Source: Caldilineaceae bacterium
GTDB taxonomy: Bacteria; Chloroflexota; Anaerolineae; Caldilineales; Caldilineaceae
Assembly: GCA_022821545.1 (NCBI GenBank)
Contig: JAJEDJ010000005.1
Span: 1-64,000, forward strand
DNA length: 64,000 nucleotides
Reading direction: 5' to 3'
The notes beneath the pieces are model-generated. The model worked only from the letters and a program-made list of their open reading frames with translations. It had not been told where the DNA came from and did not search any database. The position numbers were made by a program, and so were the translations under genes. This document shows, in pieces, positions 56,901 through 64,000 of the stretch; position 1 is the first letter of the stretch, and every line of letters starts with the position of its first letter.

Positions 56901-58122
56901 CAGTCTGTTCGACCCGGTCACGGACATCTATGAGGAAGCGGAGAAGCGGGCTGATTTTCCCAGGGACAGGCTGGCGGTTCTGGGAACAGTGGCGCGCATG
57001 GGAGTCACGGCGCGGCAGTTGGAGCCCCTCGAAAGTGGAACAGTCGAAACTTCGACGCTTAACATGGCCGGCATTGATGAAGGCTATGCGGCGCAGGCCG
57101 CGCTGCACTACGGATTCCAGATGCGTGCCGAGGGTTTCGGGACCGACGAGGAGGTCTGGCAGGCGCTGGCGGAGCGGGATGACGTTGCCGTGGTCACGTC
57201 AAGATGGGTCGAAGAGCCGCCTGTGGAAAATGGAGACGCGCCCGGAGACGGATTTGGAAGAGGAGGGGGCGCTAACGGCCCCCCTTGGAGCAGGGGGCTG
57301 GAGTTGCAGGGATTCTACCTGGAAGAAGGAGGAACGCTTCCCCGCGTAGTGGTTGAACTCAGCAACCGACCGGACAGCCTGACCACGGGAGCGGGATTTG
57401 CAATTGGCGGCGTTGAGGCAGAGGTCTCGACCACCAGCCCGACCGGAGTAGAGGGCGGGGTAGAGGTGACGCATAGGGTACAGGTCATCGGCGTGCTTGC
57501 GGATGACGAAACGCTGGCTGAGGCCAGTTTCCAGATCAACCGGCGGGTCCTGGATATTCTCAATGGCGAGCCGGTGGAGCCTGACGTCTTCTATGCAAAG
57601 GTCGCGGAAGGCGAGAGCGTGGGCGAAACGGCGCAAGCCCTGGAGAAGTCGATGTTGAGCAGCGGTTTGAATGCAGCGCCGCTCTCCGAGCTTTTCGCGG
57701 CCGGACAGGCCATTTTACGGGGCATCCTGGGACTGTTTCAGGGCTTTCTGGCCCTGGGGCTGGTTGTCGGTATTGCCGGTCTGGGCGTGATCAGCAGCAG
57801 AACTGTGGTCGAAAGGAGGCAGCAAATCGGCGTCTTGCGGGCAATTGGCTACCCGCCAGGCACTGTGGCGCTGTTGTTTGTTCTCGAGGCTAACTTCATC
57901 GCGCTCACGGGAATTCTTTTGGGTGGCGTAACTGGACTGATTTTGGGAGACAAAACTATCGGCCAAGCCTATGACTTGGCAACGCAACAGAGTTTTCCTA
58001 CCCCGTGGCTGACAATCGCGGGGATGCTGGCCGCGGCCTGGCTCTTTTCGCTGCTGACGACGATTCTGCCGGCGTGGCAGGCGTCGCGCATCTATCCGGC
58101 TGAGGCGCTCCGGTATGAGTAG
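53992..58122 (+). CDS. Large FtsX-family ABC transporter permease
   Basis: A 1376-residue membrane protein. Helices at about 6-28 and 48-70 are followed by an extracytoplasmic domain of about 530 residues and a first FtsX core (about 605-760, with [20 protein letters not shown]). Several further helices follow (about 770-940), then a second outer domain (about 960-1230) with a Gly-rich loop near 1085-1100, and a second FtsX core with [16 protein letters not shown]. It works with the overlapping ATPase and does not itself import sugars. The substrate is unknown. Confidence 0.9.
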   Translation: MSSFLGSFALYLAVALGLILAGAALISLRNPIIGKLGVRNIPRRPAQSALIVFGLTLSTMIIVSALTLGDTLDKTVRRQTIDAYGQIDQVVSPPFLMDLTQLAGGGSIDPEAASSPESAELLNALTGGDINALIAILDEGLPGITEERKAQLQEDASSYPLIDGVAGSILFPTIIRNVSTGQGEPLGFIFAVDEGYDTGFGLHDIEGEPVRTADLRDGIGDVFVELVGLWEQTGEAAEAVGTAVGLEETSLVGTALALGAAGAVLLQEEGPSFTLRQLELPVQVLRNLGFPGEILDEIDSDVISLEALGITDEDLAQLNLDPDAPIMVPTLPMLGFDVPDQQELIIAATEALSSINLNTLGQDVDERLGQFGLQLRQGEVYLNELGAIQLDARAGDLLEIFIGPIPVPYRVRAVVAEAGPLGAVLPVVMMHTDEAQKLLFMPDKVNNILISNAGDEVSGMVHTADVSDQLRALSLNEERAAGLLEVLRRPEIARIIRQESVAPVNPLFGDDVPEFIMQIAGMWTQATSFESDLDVLVDHLDGPSEGVIPVALRGALSSGAVHDWLKSLPLGNDDRRALEAAMADLRDFEVLAPLSKQFVTDVAEIGGIALGTVFSSFGILSIFAGVLLIFLIFVMLAAERRSELGIARAVGMRRVHLVQMFVTEGLVYDLAAALVGLGLGLLVSYGMIGFVSGLLNSIVERIEGASAPIRFYWHAAPTSLIIAYCLGVILTFVVVTVASWNVSRLNIISAIRNLPDTSNGKKLGVIGLSLRLLALIFLLGVGGYLTWLGRENGQTVAFVGATLLLVGLGWGGAWLGRRWTAGQAALRLRLAYTFIGVGLLALWGVPWSDILDTDLPWFNQDPGFTLLSFALSGPLIIIGAIMVIMFNADSLAGLFVRLVGGVGPLTPVLKTAVAYPLSNRFRTGTAILLFAMVITTVTVMSVVIRATEVVTEPNEQRTAGFDIVMSPSLLSLFDPVTDIYEEAEKRADFPRDRLAVLGTVARMGVTARQLEPLESGTVETSTLNMAGIDEGYAAQAALHYGFQMRAEGFGTDEEVWQALAERDDVAVVTSRWVEEPPVENGDAPGDGFGRGGGANGPPWSRGLELQGFYLEEGGTLPRVVVELSNRPDSLTTGAGFAIGGVEAEVSTTSPTGVEGGVEVTHRVQVIGVLADDETLAEASFQINRRVLDILNGEPVEPDVFYAKVAEGESVGETAQALEKSMLSSGLNAAPLSELFAAGQAILRGILGLFQGFLALGLVVGIAGLGVISSRTVVERRQQIGVLRAIGYPPGTVALLFVLEANFIALTGILLGGVTGLILGDKTIGQAYDLATQQSFPTPWLTIAGMLAAAWLFSLLTTILPAWQASRIYPAEALRYE

Positions 58123-58191
58123 GCGGCGTCGAAAACTTCCCTGTCGCTGCAGCGGAGACCCATTCAGCCGGCGGGCCGGAAGGACGCGCGT

Positions 58192-58638
58192 TTACCAATC
58201 GTAGTGCTTGTACTTTTGCGCCCAACCGCCGCTTGAGGACAGCATTTCGCCTGCTTCGATAAAGAACAGCCAGCGAGGCTCCTGCATGGTTGCTTCAAGA
58301 TACTTCAGGCCGGCTGCGCCACCGTAGCGTTCGGCCATCTCCTGGCCGATAGCGACCCAACGGCCGCCCACGTTCGGCTCTTCCACAACCTTTGCGCTTC
58401 CCTTGACAAGCACACGGCGTCCATCTTCGGCGTCGATACAAAGGAAGACCCTCCCGTCATTCTTCAGATAGCCGGCCCAGGCCGACCTGGCGCGCGGCAC
58501 GACATAGAAGCCGCCGTCTGCGTAAGTGAACCAGCAGGGCACAACGTACGGCGCGCCTTCATAGTCCACGCAGGCCAGGCGGCAGATGGTATTGCTATGC
58601 AGCAGGTCGTCTATCTGCGACTGGTTCATTACAGGCAT
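58192..58638 (-). CDS. Split-barrel flavin-binding protein
   Basis: A 148-residue protein of the pyridoxamine 5'-phosphate oxidase-like fold, with RLACVDYEGAPYVVPCWF, FYVVPRARSAWAGYLKND and RRVLVKGSAKVVEE as the barrel strands. Such proteins bind FMN, F420 or haem. AGGAGC precedes the ATG. It is divergent from a second split-barrel gene, with shared palindromes between. The reaction is unknown. Confidence 0.85.
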   Translation of the reverse strand: MPVMNQSQIDDLLHSNTICRLACVDYEGAPYVVPCWFTYADGGFYVVPRARSAWAGYLKNDGRVFLCIDAEDGRRVLVKGSAKVVEEPNVGGRWVAIGQEMAERYGGAAGLKYLEATMQEPRWLFFIEAGEMLSSSGGWAQKYKHYDW

Positions 58639-58951
58639 CGCTCGCTCCTGTCTGTCCTTTCGGACCTGAGAATTCTCTTGCCCAATTCAGGTACTGTGTA
58701 CAGCGATCGTGTGTCGGTGACGGGCCGGATCGCGCGTCCCGGTAACCGCACTCGCACCGCTGTCTACAGATAGGGCTACCCTATACCATTTGCGGAGAAT
58801 TCTCAAACCGGGTTTCGACAAGGCACCCTCTTTCTGCTATGATTTTCGGTTAGCGCGTCCAGGGTCGGATGGCGCTGATCCGAATACTGCCGGCAGATCG
58901 AAGGGCATCGCGTCCCCGGTTCAGCCGGCGCTTAATTGGGAGGTTGCTGAT
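58639..58951. promoter_or_regulatory. Divergent region with repeated palindrome GAGAATTCTC
   Basis: No gene is seen in these 313 bases. The perfect palindrome GAGAATTCTC occurs at 58668-58677 and 58795-58804; with one extra flanking base the two sites share TGAGAATTCTC in opposite orientation. ATAGGG-CTA-CCCTAT lies at 58770-58784. A promoter, TCGACA (58815-58820), 17 bases, TATGAT (58838-58843), points to the rightward gene. The layout suits one regulator for both flavoprotein genes. Confidence 0.55.
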
Positions 58952-59371
58952 ATGAATGTTCAAGTCTCGGATTTTTTGCAGGCCGACCGTCATGCGATCC
59001 TGGCGACAAATGGAAGAAACGGAGCGCCTCAGCTTACGCCGGTCTGGTACATATTTGAAGATGGCGTCCTGTATGTCAGCGCGCAGACCAGAACTGTAAA
59101 AATCAGGAATCTGCGGCGGGACCCGACGGTTACGGTTTGCATCGACGGCGGCAGAGGCGATGCCCGCTATGTCGTTTTCTATGGCAAGGCCGAACTGATC
59201 GAGCCGGGCGAACGCCAGAGAGAATTGCGGTGGAAAATTGTACGACACTACTATGCCGACGAAACAGAGGCCGAACGCTATTATGAAACAGTCCGGGACA
59301 CGGAAGGCGCAATAATCGCCCTGCGGGCGGACAGAACGGTTTTGAGTGGCTTCGGCCGGACCGAAAGTTAG
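58952..59371 (+). CDS. Split-barrel, probably F420-dependent, protein
   Basis: A 139-residue protein of the PPOX class. FLQADRHAILATNGRNGAPQ, TPVWYIFEDGVLYVSA and KIRNLRRDPTVTVCIDGG are the typical first strands and the phosphate-binding region of F420/FMN split-barrel proteins. ATG 58952 has GGGAGGT 8 bases upstream; the frame from 58790 is unsupported. The leader is about 108 bases. No substrate is evident. Confidence 0.87.
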   Translation: MNVQVSDFLQADRHAILATNGRNGAPQLTPVWYIFEDGVLYVSAQTRTVKIRNLRRDPTVTVCIDGGRGDARYVVFYGKAELIEPGERQRELRWKIVRHYYADETEAERYYETVRDTEGAIIALRADRTVLSGFGRTES

Positions 59372-59435
59372 AATGCCCTCATTCCCCCGGTAACGAGCCG
59401 ACTGGGGATCCGTCAATCGCATTCTGCGTGAGGCC

Positions 59436-59465
59436 GGAGGGAGAGTGTGCGGAGGGAGAGTGTAA
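59436..59465 (+). repeat. 15-base tandem repeat at the ribosome site of a DUF2277 gene
   Basis: GGAGGGAGAGTGTGC (59436-59450) is followed by GGAGGGAGAGTGTAA (59451-59465), 13 of 15 bases identical, just before the GTG at 59467. Each copy contains a GGAGG-like ribosome site. Confidence 0.75.
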
Positions 59466-59466
59466 G

Positions 59467-59667
59467 GTGTGCCGAAACATCAGAAAGCTGCGCAATCCGG
59501 AGCGGCAGCCAACGCAACGGGAGTTGGAGGACGCGGCCCTTCAGTTCGTTCGAAAAGTGAGCGGATATCGAAGGCCGTCCAGGGCAAATGAAAGCGCGTT
59601 TGACATGGCTGTCAAAGAGATCGCTTCAGCAACGCGTCGCATGTTTGAAAATCTTGAGACCAGGTAG
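59467..59667 (+). CDS. DUF2277-family small protein
   Basis: A 66-residue protein, if GTG 59467 is the start, reading VCRNIRKLRNPERQPTQREL and then AALQFVRKVSGYRRPSRANE. This matches the DUF2277 pattern (CRNIRxL, VRKxSGxxxPSxANE) found in many bacteria and of unknown function. A GTG at 59428 would add 13 residues made by the tandem repeat. It lies 95 bases after the split-barrel gene and may be co-transcribed. Confidence 0.82.
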   Translation: MCRNIRKLRNPERQPTQRELEDAALQFVRKVSGYRRPSRANESAFDMAVKEIASATRRMFENLETR

Positions 59668-59701
59668 TGAGATTTCGCAGGAAGGGGCAGTTTGCCGACT
59701 G

Positions 59702-59737
59702 CCGGTCTAACCCGCTTTACCGGTCTAACCCGCTTTT
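59702..59737. repeat. 18-base tandem repeat upstream of fhs
   Basis: CCGGTCTAACCCGCTTTA (59702-59719) is followed directly by the same sequence with T as the last base (59720-59737). It lies 33-68 bases before the fhs ATG and could be a paired regulator site or a replication-slippage duplication. Confidence 0.8.
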
Positions 59738-59769
59738 ATTGTAGAGTTGAGGACTACAGGAGCTATTCA

Positions 59770-61479
59770 ATGAGCAGAATTGCTGTGCCGACGGACCTCG
59801 AAATCGCTCAGGCTGCAGAGCTCGTCCCCATCTGGGAAATCGCGGAAAAGATGGGACTGGGCAGGTCGGACATTGAGCTGTACGGCGACCACATGGCGAA
59901 GGTGCGTCTGGAAGCGGTGGAAGCGCTGGCGGGACGTCCGAACGCCCGCTATGTCCTGGTCACCGCGATCACTCCGACCCCCTTAGGCGAAGGCAAGTCG
60001 ACGACGACCGTTGGCCTGGGTCAGGGGATGCATCACATCGGCAAGTCGGCGACAGTGGCCATCCGACAGCCCAGCCAGGGACCTACCTTTGGCATCAAGG
60101 GCGGCGCGGCCGGCGGCGGGTACAGCCAGGTTGTTCCCATGGAGCAGTTCAATCTGCACATGACCGGCGATATGCACGCGGTGTCGGCAGCCAACAATCT
60201 GCTGGCTGCGATGATCGACGCGCACATCTACCAGGGAAACTCGTTGGAGATCGACCCTTACAGCATTATGTGGCGGCGCGTTCTCGACGTCAATGACAGG
60301 GGGCTGCGCAACATAGTTAGCGGTCTTGGCGCAAAGTCCGACGGGCCGCAGCGGCAGACCGGATTTGACATTACGGCGGCGTCGGAGGTGATGGCGATAC
60401 TGGCGCTGACGACGGGCCTGAAAGATATGCGGGCGCGTTTCGGACGCGTGACGGTGGGCCGAGATCGAAAGCGCCAGCCCGTCACGGCCGAACAGCTGCA
60501 GGCCGCCGGCTCGATGACCGTGCTGATGAAAGAGGCGATAAAGCCCAATATCTTCCAGACGCTTGAGAATACGCCGGCGCTGGTCCATGCCGGACCCTTC
60601 GCCAACATTGCCCACGGCAATAGCTCGGTTCTTGCCGATCTGATTGGAATCAAGACGAGCGACTATCTGATCACGGAGGCAGGCTTTGGCGCCGACATCG
60701 GGGCCGAAAAGTTCTTCAATATCAAGTGCCGCTACAGCGGGTTGCGGCCCGACGCCGCGGTCCTCGTGGCGACAGTGCGGGCGCTCAAATCGCATACGGG
60801 CAGGTACCGGGTTGTGCCTGGAAGACCTCTCCCAGAAGACATGCTTTTGGAGAATCCCGACGATGTAGCGGAGGGCGCCGCCAATCTCCGCAGGCAGATC
60901 CAAAACGTACGGGCGCACGGTGTAAGCCCGGTTGTCTGCGTCAACCGCTTTTCCAGCGACTTCCAGAGCGAAATCGATGTTATTGGACGGGTCGCCGTGG
61001 AGGCGGGTGCGCGCTGGGCAGTGTCCACGCACTGGGCGGATGGAGGCGGCGGGGCAAAGGAGTTGGCGCGAACGGTTGTAGAAGCGGCAGAGGAGCCGAC
61101 CGAATTTCGCTTTCTCTATGAGCTGGATCAGCCTCTGAAAGCGAAGATTGAGAAGATTGCTACTTCAATTTACGGTGCGGACGGCATTGAGTACACTGCC
61201 CTGGCCAACCGTCAGATTCGCCAGTATGAACAGAGCGGGTACGGCAGTCTCCCTATCTGCATGGCAAAGACGCACTTGAGCTTGAGCCACGATCCCAAGC
61301 TCAAAGGGGCGCCGTCCGGATTCACTGTGCCTGTACGAGAGGTAAGAGCCAGTGTGGGCGCAGGTTTCGTCTATCCTCTCCTGGGAGAAATGAGGACGAT
61401 GCCGGGTCTCGGCAGTGCGCCGGCCGCTCAAAGGGTAGACATCGATCCGGCGACGGGACAGGTAACAGGTCTGTTCTAG
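59770..61479 (+). CDS. fhs: Formate-tetrahydrofolate ligase
   Basis: A 569-residue enzyme making 10-formyl-THF from formate, ATP and THF, which feeds purine synthesis and one-carbon metabolism. The ATP loop PTPLGEGKSTTTVGLGQG includes Lys76. GPTFGIKGGAAGGGYSQV, EAGFGADIGAEKFFNIKC and PAAQRVDIDPATGQVTGLF complete the family pattern. ATG 59770 has AGGAGC 8 bases upstream; the extension to 59692 is an artefact of the tandem repeat. It stands alone as a transcription unit. It could support either assimilation or the Wood-Ljungdahl methyl branch. Confidence 0.97.
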   Translation: MSRIAVPTDLEIAQAAELVPIWEIAEKMGLGRSDIELYGDHMAKVRLEAVEALAGRPNARYVLVTAITPTPLGEGKSTTTVGLGQGMHHIGKSATVAIRQPSQGPTFGIKGGAAGGGYSQVVPMEQFNLHMTGDMHAVSAANNLLAAMIDAHIYQGNSLEIDPYSIMWRRVLDVNDRGLRNIVSGLGAKSDGPQRQTGFDITAASEVMAILALTTGLKDMRARFGRVTVGRDRKRQPVTAEQLQAAGSMTVLMKEAIKPNIFQTLENTPALVHAGPFANIAHGNSSVLADLIGIKTSDYLITEAGFGADIGAEKFFNIKCRYSGLRPDAAVLVATVRALKSHTGRYRVVPGRPLPEDMLLENPDDVAEGAANLRRQIQNVRAHGVSPVVCVNRFSSDFQSEIDVIGRVAVEAGARWAVSTHWADGGGGAKELARTVVEAAEEPTEFRFLYELDQPLKAKIEKIATSIYGADGIEYTALANRQIRQYEQSGYGSLPICMAKTHLSLSHDPKLKGAPSGFTVPVREVRASVGAGFVYPLLGEMRTMPGLGSAPAAQRVDIDPATGQVTGLF

Positions 61480-61555
61480 CTGCCCGCCGGGAGGCCTCGA
61501 TGCGCTCAGGTGTAGGGTGGTCGAGAATGGGCTGATTGAAAGGGGTCAAAGCAGG

Positions 61556-61582
61556 AAACTGTAACGACGGTTGAAACAGTTT
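61556..61582. other. Inverted repeat before the SNF2 gene
   Basis: AAACTGT (61556-61562) and ACAGTTT (61576-61582) are perfect inverted repeats spaced by 13 bases, in the 167-base gap between fhs and the SNF2-type gene. Either a weak terminator without T run or an operator. Confidence 0.35.
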
Positions 61583-61646
61583 GTGCTGAACAGGATTCAT
61601 TGTCGAATTTGGACTGTTTGAGGGAAATCAGGGTACAATGTAGGTT

Positions 61647-64000
61647 ATGCCTTTTACCTTTCATGCTGCTTGGCTCACTTCCGGCAATCCCTTCGAGGAA
61701 GGCCAAGAGCGGCACGCCTTCAGCCCCGTTCACAGTTCCCGTGTACAGGGAAAAGAGGATCTCCCGATGCGGCAGGACCGCTCGACGCCTCGCCGGGCGG
61801 AGACCACTGGGGTTCAGGCAAAGCGGGGGCTGACAGGGGGTCCTGAGCCTTCCCGGGGCTCGGCTCCCGTAAACGGTCCCAGGCTCTTCTTGTGGGGAGA
61901 AAACCATGAAACTCCCAGCGTGTGGGAAGAGCGGGAACTCGGAGAAAATGAGGATCCCGGGGAAGTCGGACGTACAGCTGCCTCCGATGCAAGAATTCCG
62001 CCCGGATCCACCGCAAACACGGACAGCAGTCGTTTCCTGAGCGCGCGCAGCAATGGTAAGATTCCCTCCCATCCTGCTCAGATGCCGGTGGGGACACTCA
62101 GACAAATACTGCGCCAGTTTGCCACTGCGAGCGAGCTGACCAGCTTGATGGGAAGCCCGGCTACGGCCAGTGTCTGGTTACCCAGCCAAAGTGGACTTCC
62201 TCAGACACATCTGGGATCCTTTCAGAAGGGCGTAAATGCCTTATCGGGGGACAGCGAGCCACACCGACTCCAGGCCTGGCAGGTCACCGGGCTGACTCTG
62301 GATCCCTTCCACACGCTGGCCTTCCTCAGCCGTTTTACAAATGAGAGGCTCATCGAACTTCCTTATTCGACCTCGCTGTTTCGCCATGCCCGTCTGGGAA
62401 ATGATCTCCTGTTTTGGAGCCACGCGGCGAAGTTTGTACTGGAGCTGCTTGCCGGACAGCACTTTTTGCCAGGGCTGATACCGGACAGCAGCGGCCGTTT
62501 CTGGGCCTCGTGGCAACCATTTCTCCTGGAGGGCAGTCTGCGAGAACGCCTGGAATATCTCGTCGAATTGATGCCTCCTGTTTGCCGAGCCTACGATCTG
62601 GAACGCTTGGAAGATGCGCCGGCTCCCGGCGCGATTGTCGAACACTTCATTGGCGTTGTGATAAATCGGGCGATCCGCGAATGGTCGTCCGAAGTGAGAG
62701 GGAGAAACGGGAGCGGTCCGGATCGGCGCGCGGCCGCCGGACTCGGCAGCGGCCTGCGGACCCCTCTCCCATCTTCCGGTTCAATGTGGATGGATGGCCT
62801 CTCCGGTGAGCAACCGCTGCTTCAACTTCCTCCCCAGCCAGCTCATCAACTATATAAACGATGGATCGAGTGGATGGAGCAACTCCACTCCTCGGTGGCG
62901 GACTCCAATTTTCAGGTCGCATTCGCACTGGAGCTGCAGGCCGACGAAGACAAGGGTTCCCATCCTGACTCGGAGTCAGTTGCTTCGCCTCCCGCCCCTA
63001 TCCCACTGAACAACTGGCATCTTCAGTACTATTTGCAGGATAAAGACGAACCGGACTTACTGATTCCGGCGCAGAGGGTATGGAATCAGAATGGCCAAAG
63101 TATCCGCGTGGACGGCCGGCGCTTTGACCAACCACAGGAGCGGCTGCTGACCGGTCTGGGAATAGCAAGCCGCCTGTTCGCGCCAATACGTGAAAGCCTG
63201 AGGGCGCCGCGTCCCGAACGGGCGACTCTTTCACTTGAAGAAACTTACCTGTTCCTGAAAGAGATAGGCCCTCTACTTCAGAGCAGCGGTTTCGGTGTCA
63301 TAATGCCGGAATGGTGGGCGGCCCGCAGCCGTTCACGTCTGGGCCTGCGCCTTCGTCTGGGCGGCCAGGCCGGTTTCGCGTCAGGGGGGGCCGGGCAGGG
63401 CGCCGTGATAGGACAGAGCGGGCCGGGCAGCCAGGATGAAGGTCTGGGCACAAGCGCGTCTCTGGACTTGAGAGGACTGATCCACTTCCGCTGGGAACTG
63501 ACTCTCGGAGATCAGACGCTCAGCAGAGAAGAGTTTGAACGACTTGCGGACTTGGGTTCGCCGCTGGTGCGCTTGGGCGAGGAGTGGCTGGAACTGGATC
63601 CTGCGCAGGTTCATGCGGCCCGGCGGTTCCTGGACCGCAACGAAGCGGTCGGGAGCATGCCGCTCTTGCAGGCCGTGGGGTTGGCGCAGGCCTTTTCCCG
63701 CACAGACCGGGAGAGTGATCGGGAAACCTGGGCGGCGTCTTTATTCGATGCCTGGAGGCCCGATGGCCTGCCGCAAGGACAAGATGGACCGCAGCTTGAT
63801 AACCTGGCAGCGCCATTTGATCCACCCGGTGATCACGAGATGGCCGAGGGCCTTTCCGGACCGGATCTGCCCCTGGAGGCGGTTGTAGCCGACGGCTGGC
63901 TCGGTGCCGCATTAGAGCGGTTACGAGGTATTGAACCCGTCGAAGACATTCAGGAACCCGACGGATTCGTGGGCAAACTGAGGCCCTACCAGCGCCGAGG
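61647..64000 (+). CDS. SNF2-family helicase-like ATPase (N-terminal part, runs off the window)
   Basis: From ATG 61647 the frame stays open for 784 codons to the window end. An in-frame stop at 61641 excludes a longer start. The first 150 residues (MPFTFHAAWLTSG, LFLWGE) are followed by a helical region. A segment around 540-620 (LSLEETYLFLKEIGPLLQSS, GVIMPEWWAARSRS) resembles the DUF3670 domain found before SNF2 ATPases. The last residues, GKLRPYQRRG, match the Q-motif-like LRPYQ that opens the SNF2 motor. The ATPase motifs lie beyond the window. It probably remodels protein-DNA complexes. Confidence 0.82.
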   Translation, partial: MPFTFHAAWLTSGNPFEEGQERHAFSPVHSSRVQGKEDLPMRQDRSTPRRAETTGVQAKRGLTGGPEPSRGSAPVNGPRLFLWGENHETPSVWEERELGENEDPGEVGRTAASDARIPPGSTANTDSSRFLSARSNGKIPSHPAQMPVGTLRQILRQFATASELTSLMGSPATASVWLPSQSGLPQTHLGSFQKGVNALSGDSEPHRLQAWQVTGLTLDPFHTLAFLSRFTNERLIELPYSTSLFRHARLGNDLLFWSHAAKFVLELLAGQHFLPGLIPDSSGRFWASWQPFLLEGSLRERLEYLVELMPPVCRAYDLERLEDAPAPGAIVEHFIGVVINRAIREWSSEVRGRNGSGPDRRAAAGLGSGLRTPLPSSGSMWMDGLSGEQPLLQLPPQPAHQLYKRWIEWMEQLHSSVADSNFQVAFALELQADEDKGSHPDSESVASPPAPIPLNNWHLQYYLQDKDEPDLLIPAQRVWNQNGQSIRVDGRRFDQPQERLLTGLGIASRLFAPIRESLRAPRPERATLSLEETYLFLKEIGPLLQSSGFGVIMPEWWAARSRSRLGLRLRLGGQAGFASGGAGQGAVIGQSGPGSQDEGLGTSASLDLRGLIHFRWELTLGDQTLSREEFERLADLGSPLVRLGEEWLELDPAQVHAARRFLDRNEAVGSMPLLQAVGLAQAFSRTDRESDRETWAASLFDAWRPDGLPQGQDGPQLDNLAAPFDPPGDHEMAEGLSGPDLPLEAVVADGWLGAALERLRGIEPVEDIQEPDGFVGKLRPYQRR

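Overview
The window looks like chromosomal DNA of a GC-rich bacterium, most likely a Chloroflexota member of the Caldilineales/Anaerolineae type. This is inferred from the overall style: Tat-type lipoprotein binding proteins with a twin Arg and an AAC lipobox, many ABC sugar importers lacking a linked ATPase, several PhyH-family oxygenases, an HMG-CoA reductase, and Thr/Pro-rich SH3 secreted proteins. No phage, complete insertion sequence or CRISPR array was seen.

Layout. 1-2070: the start of an unknown gene, then gltX followed by tRNA-Gln and a terminator. 2151-13434 (minus): tRNA-Glu, a long hairpin with a U tract, then a tight purine run purL(S)-purQ-purC-purE-purK-purF-purD and an HMG-CoA reductase gene. 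13597-16801: an amino-acid binding protein and permease without ATPase, then a Gfo/Idh/MocA dehydrogenase. 16841-22406: bicupin and PhyH-like genes divergent from a sugar ABC cassette. 22534-26965: cytochrome P450, a structured leader, argG and argJ. 26937-35761 (minus): two more sugar ABC cassettes, each ending in a PhyH oxygenase. 35862-38369: amidase and an SH3 secreted protein. 38560-43235 (minus): a complete aapJQMP amino-acid importer. 43354-44048: a zinc-ribbon membrane protein. 44098-50389 (minus): a catabolic run of family-5 binding protein, oligogalacturonate-lyase-like propeller, enolase-superfamily protein and ThDP enzyme. 50649-53060: a PhyH gene, the scar of a deleted enolase-superfamily gene, and a PhyH-HEAT fusion. 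53262-58122: a MacB/FtsX-type ABC pair. 58192-59667: two divergent split-barrel flavoproteins and a DUF2277 protein. 59770-64000: fhs and the N-terminal part of a SNF2-family ATPase that runs off the window.

How it fits together. The transport genes suggest scavenging of oligosaccharides, sugar acids and amino acids, with a shared ATPase encoded elsewhere for the sugar systems. Binding-protein genes are repeatedly followed by a hairpin or palindrome before the permease gene or next gene, which would favour high binding-protein expression. Five PhyH-fold oxygenases sit beside these systems; four keep the HxD iron motif and one carries HxG, as in iron halogenases. The recurring pairing of importers with oxygenases is the most system-like feature of the window. 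Its substrates cannot be read from the sequence.
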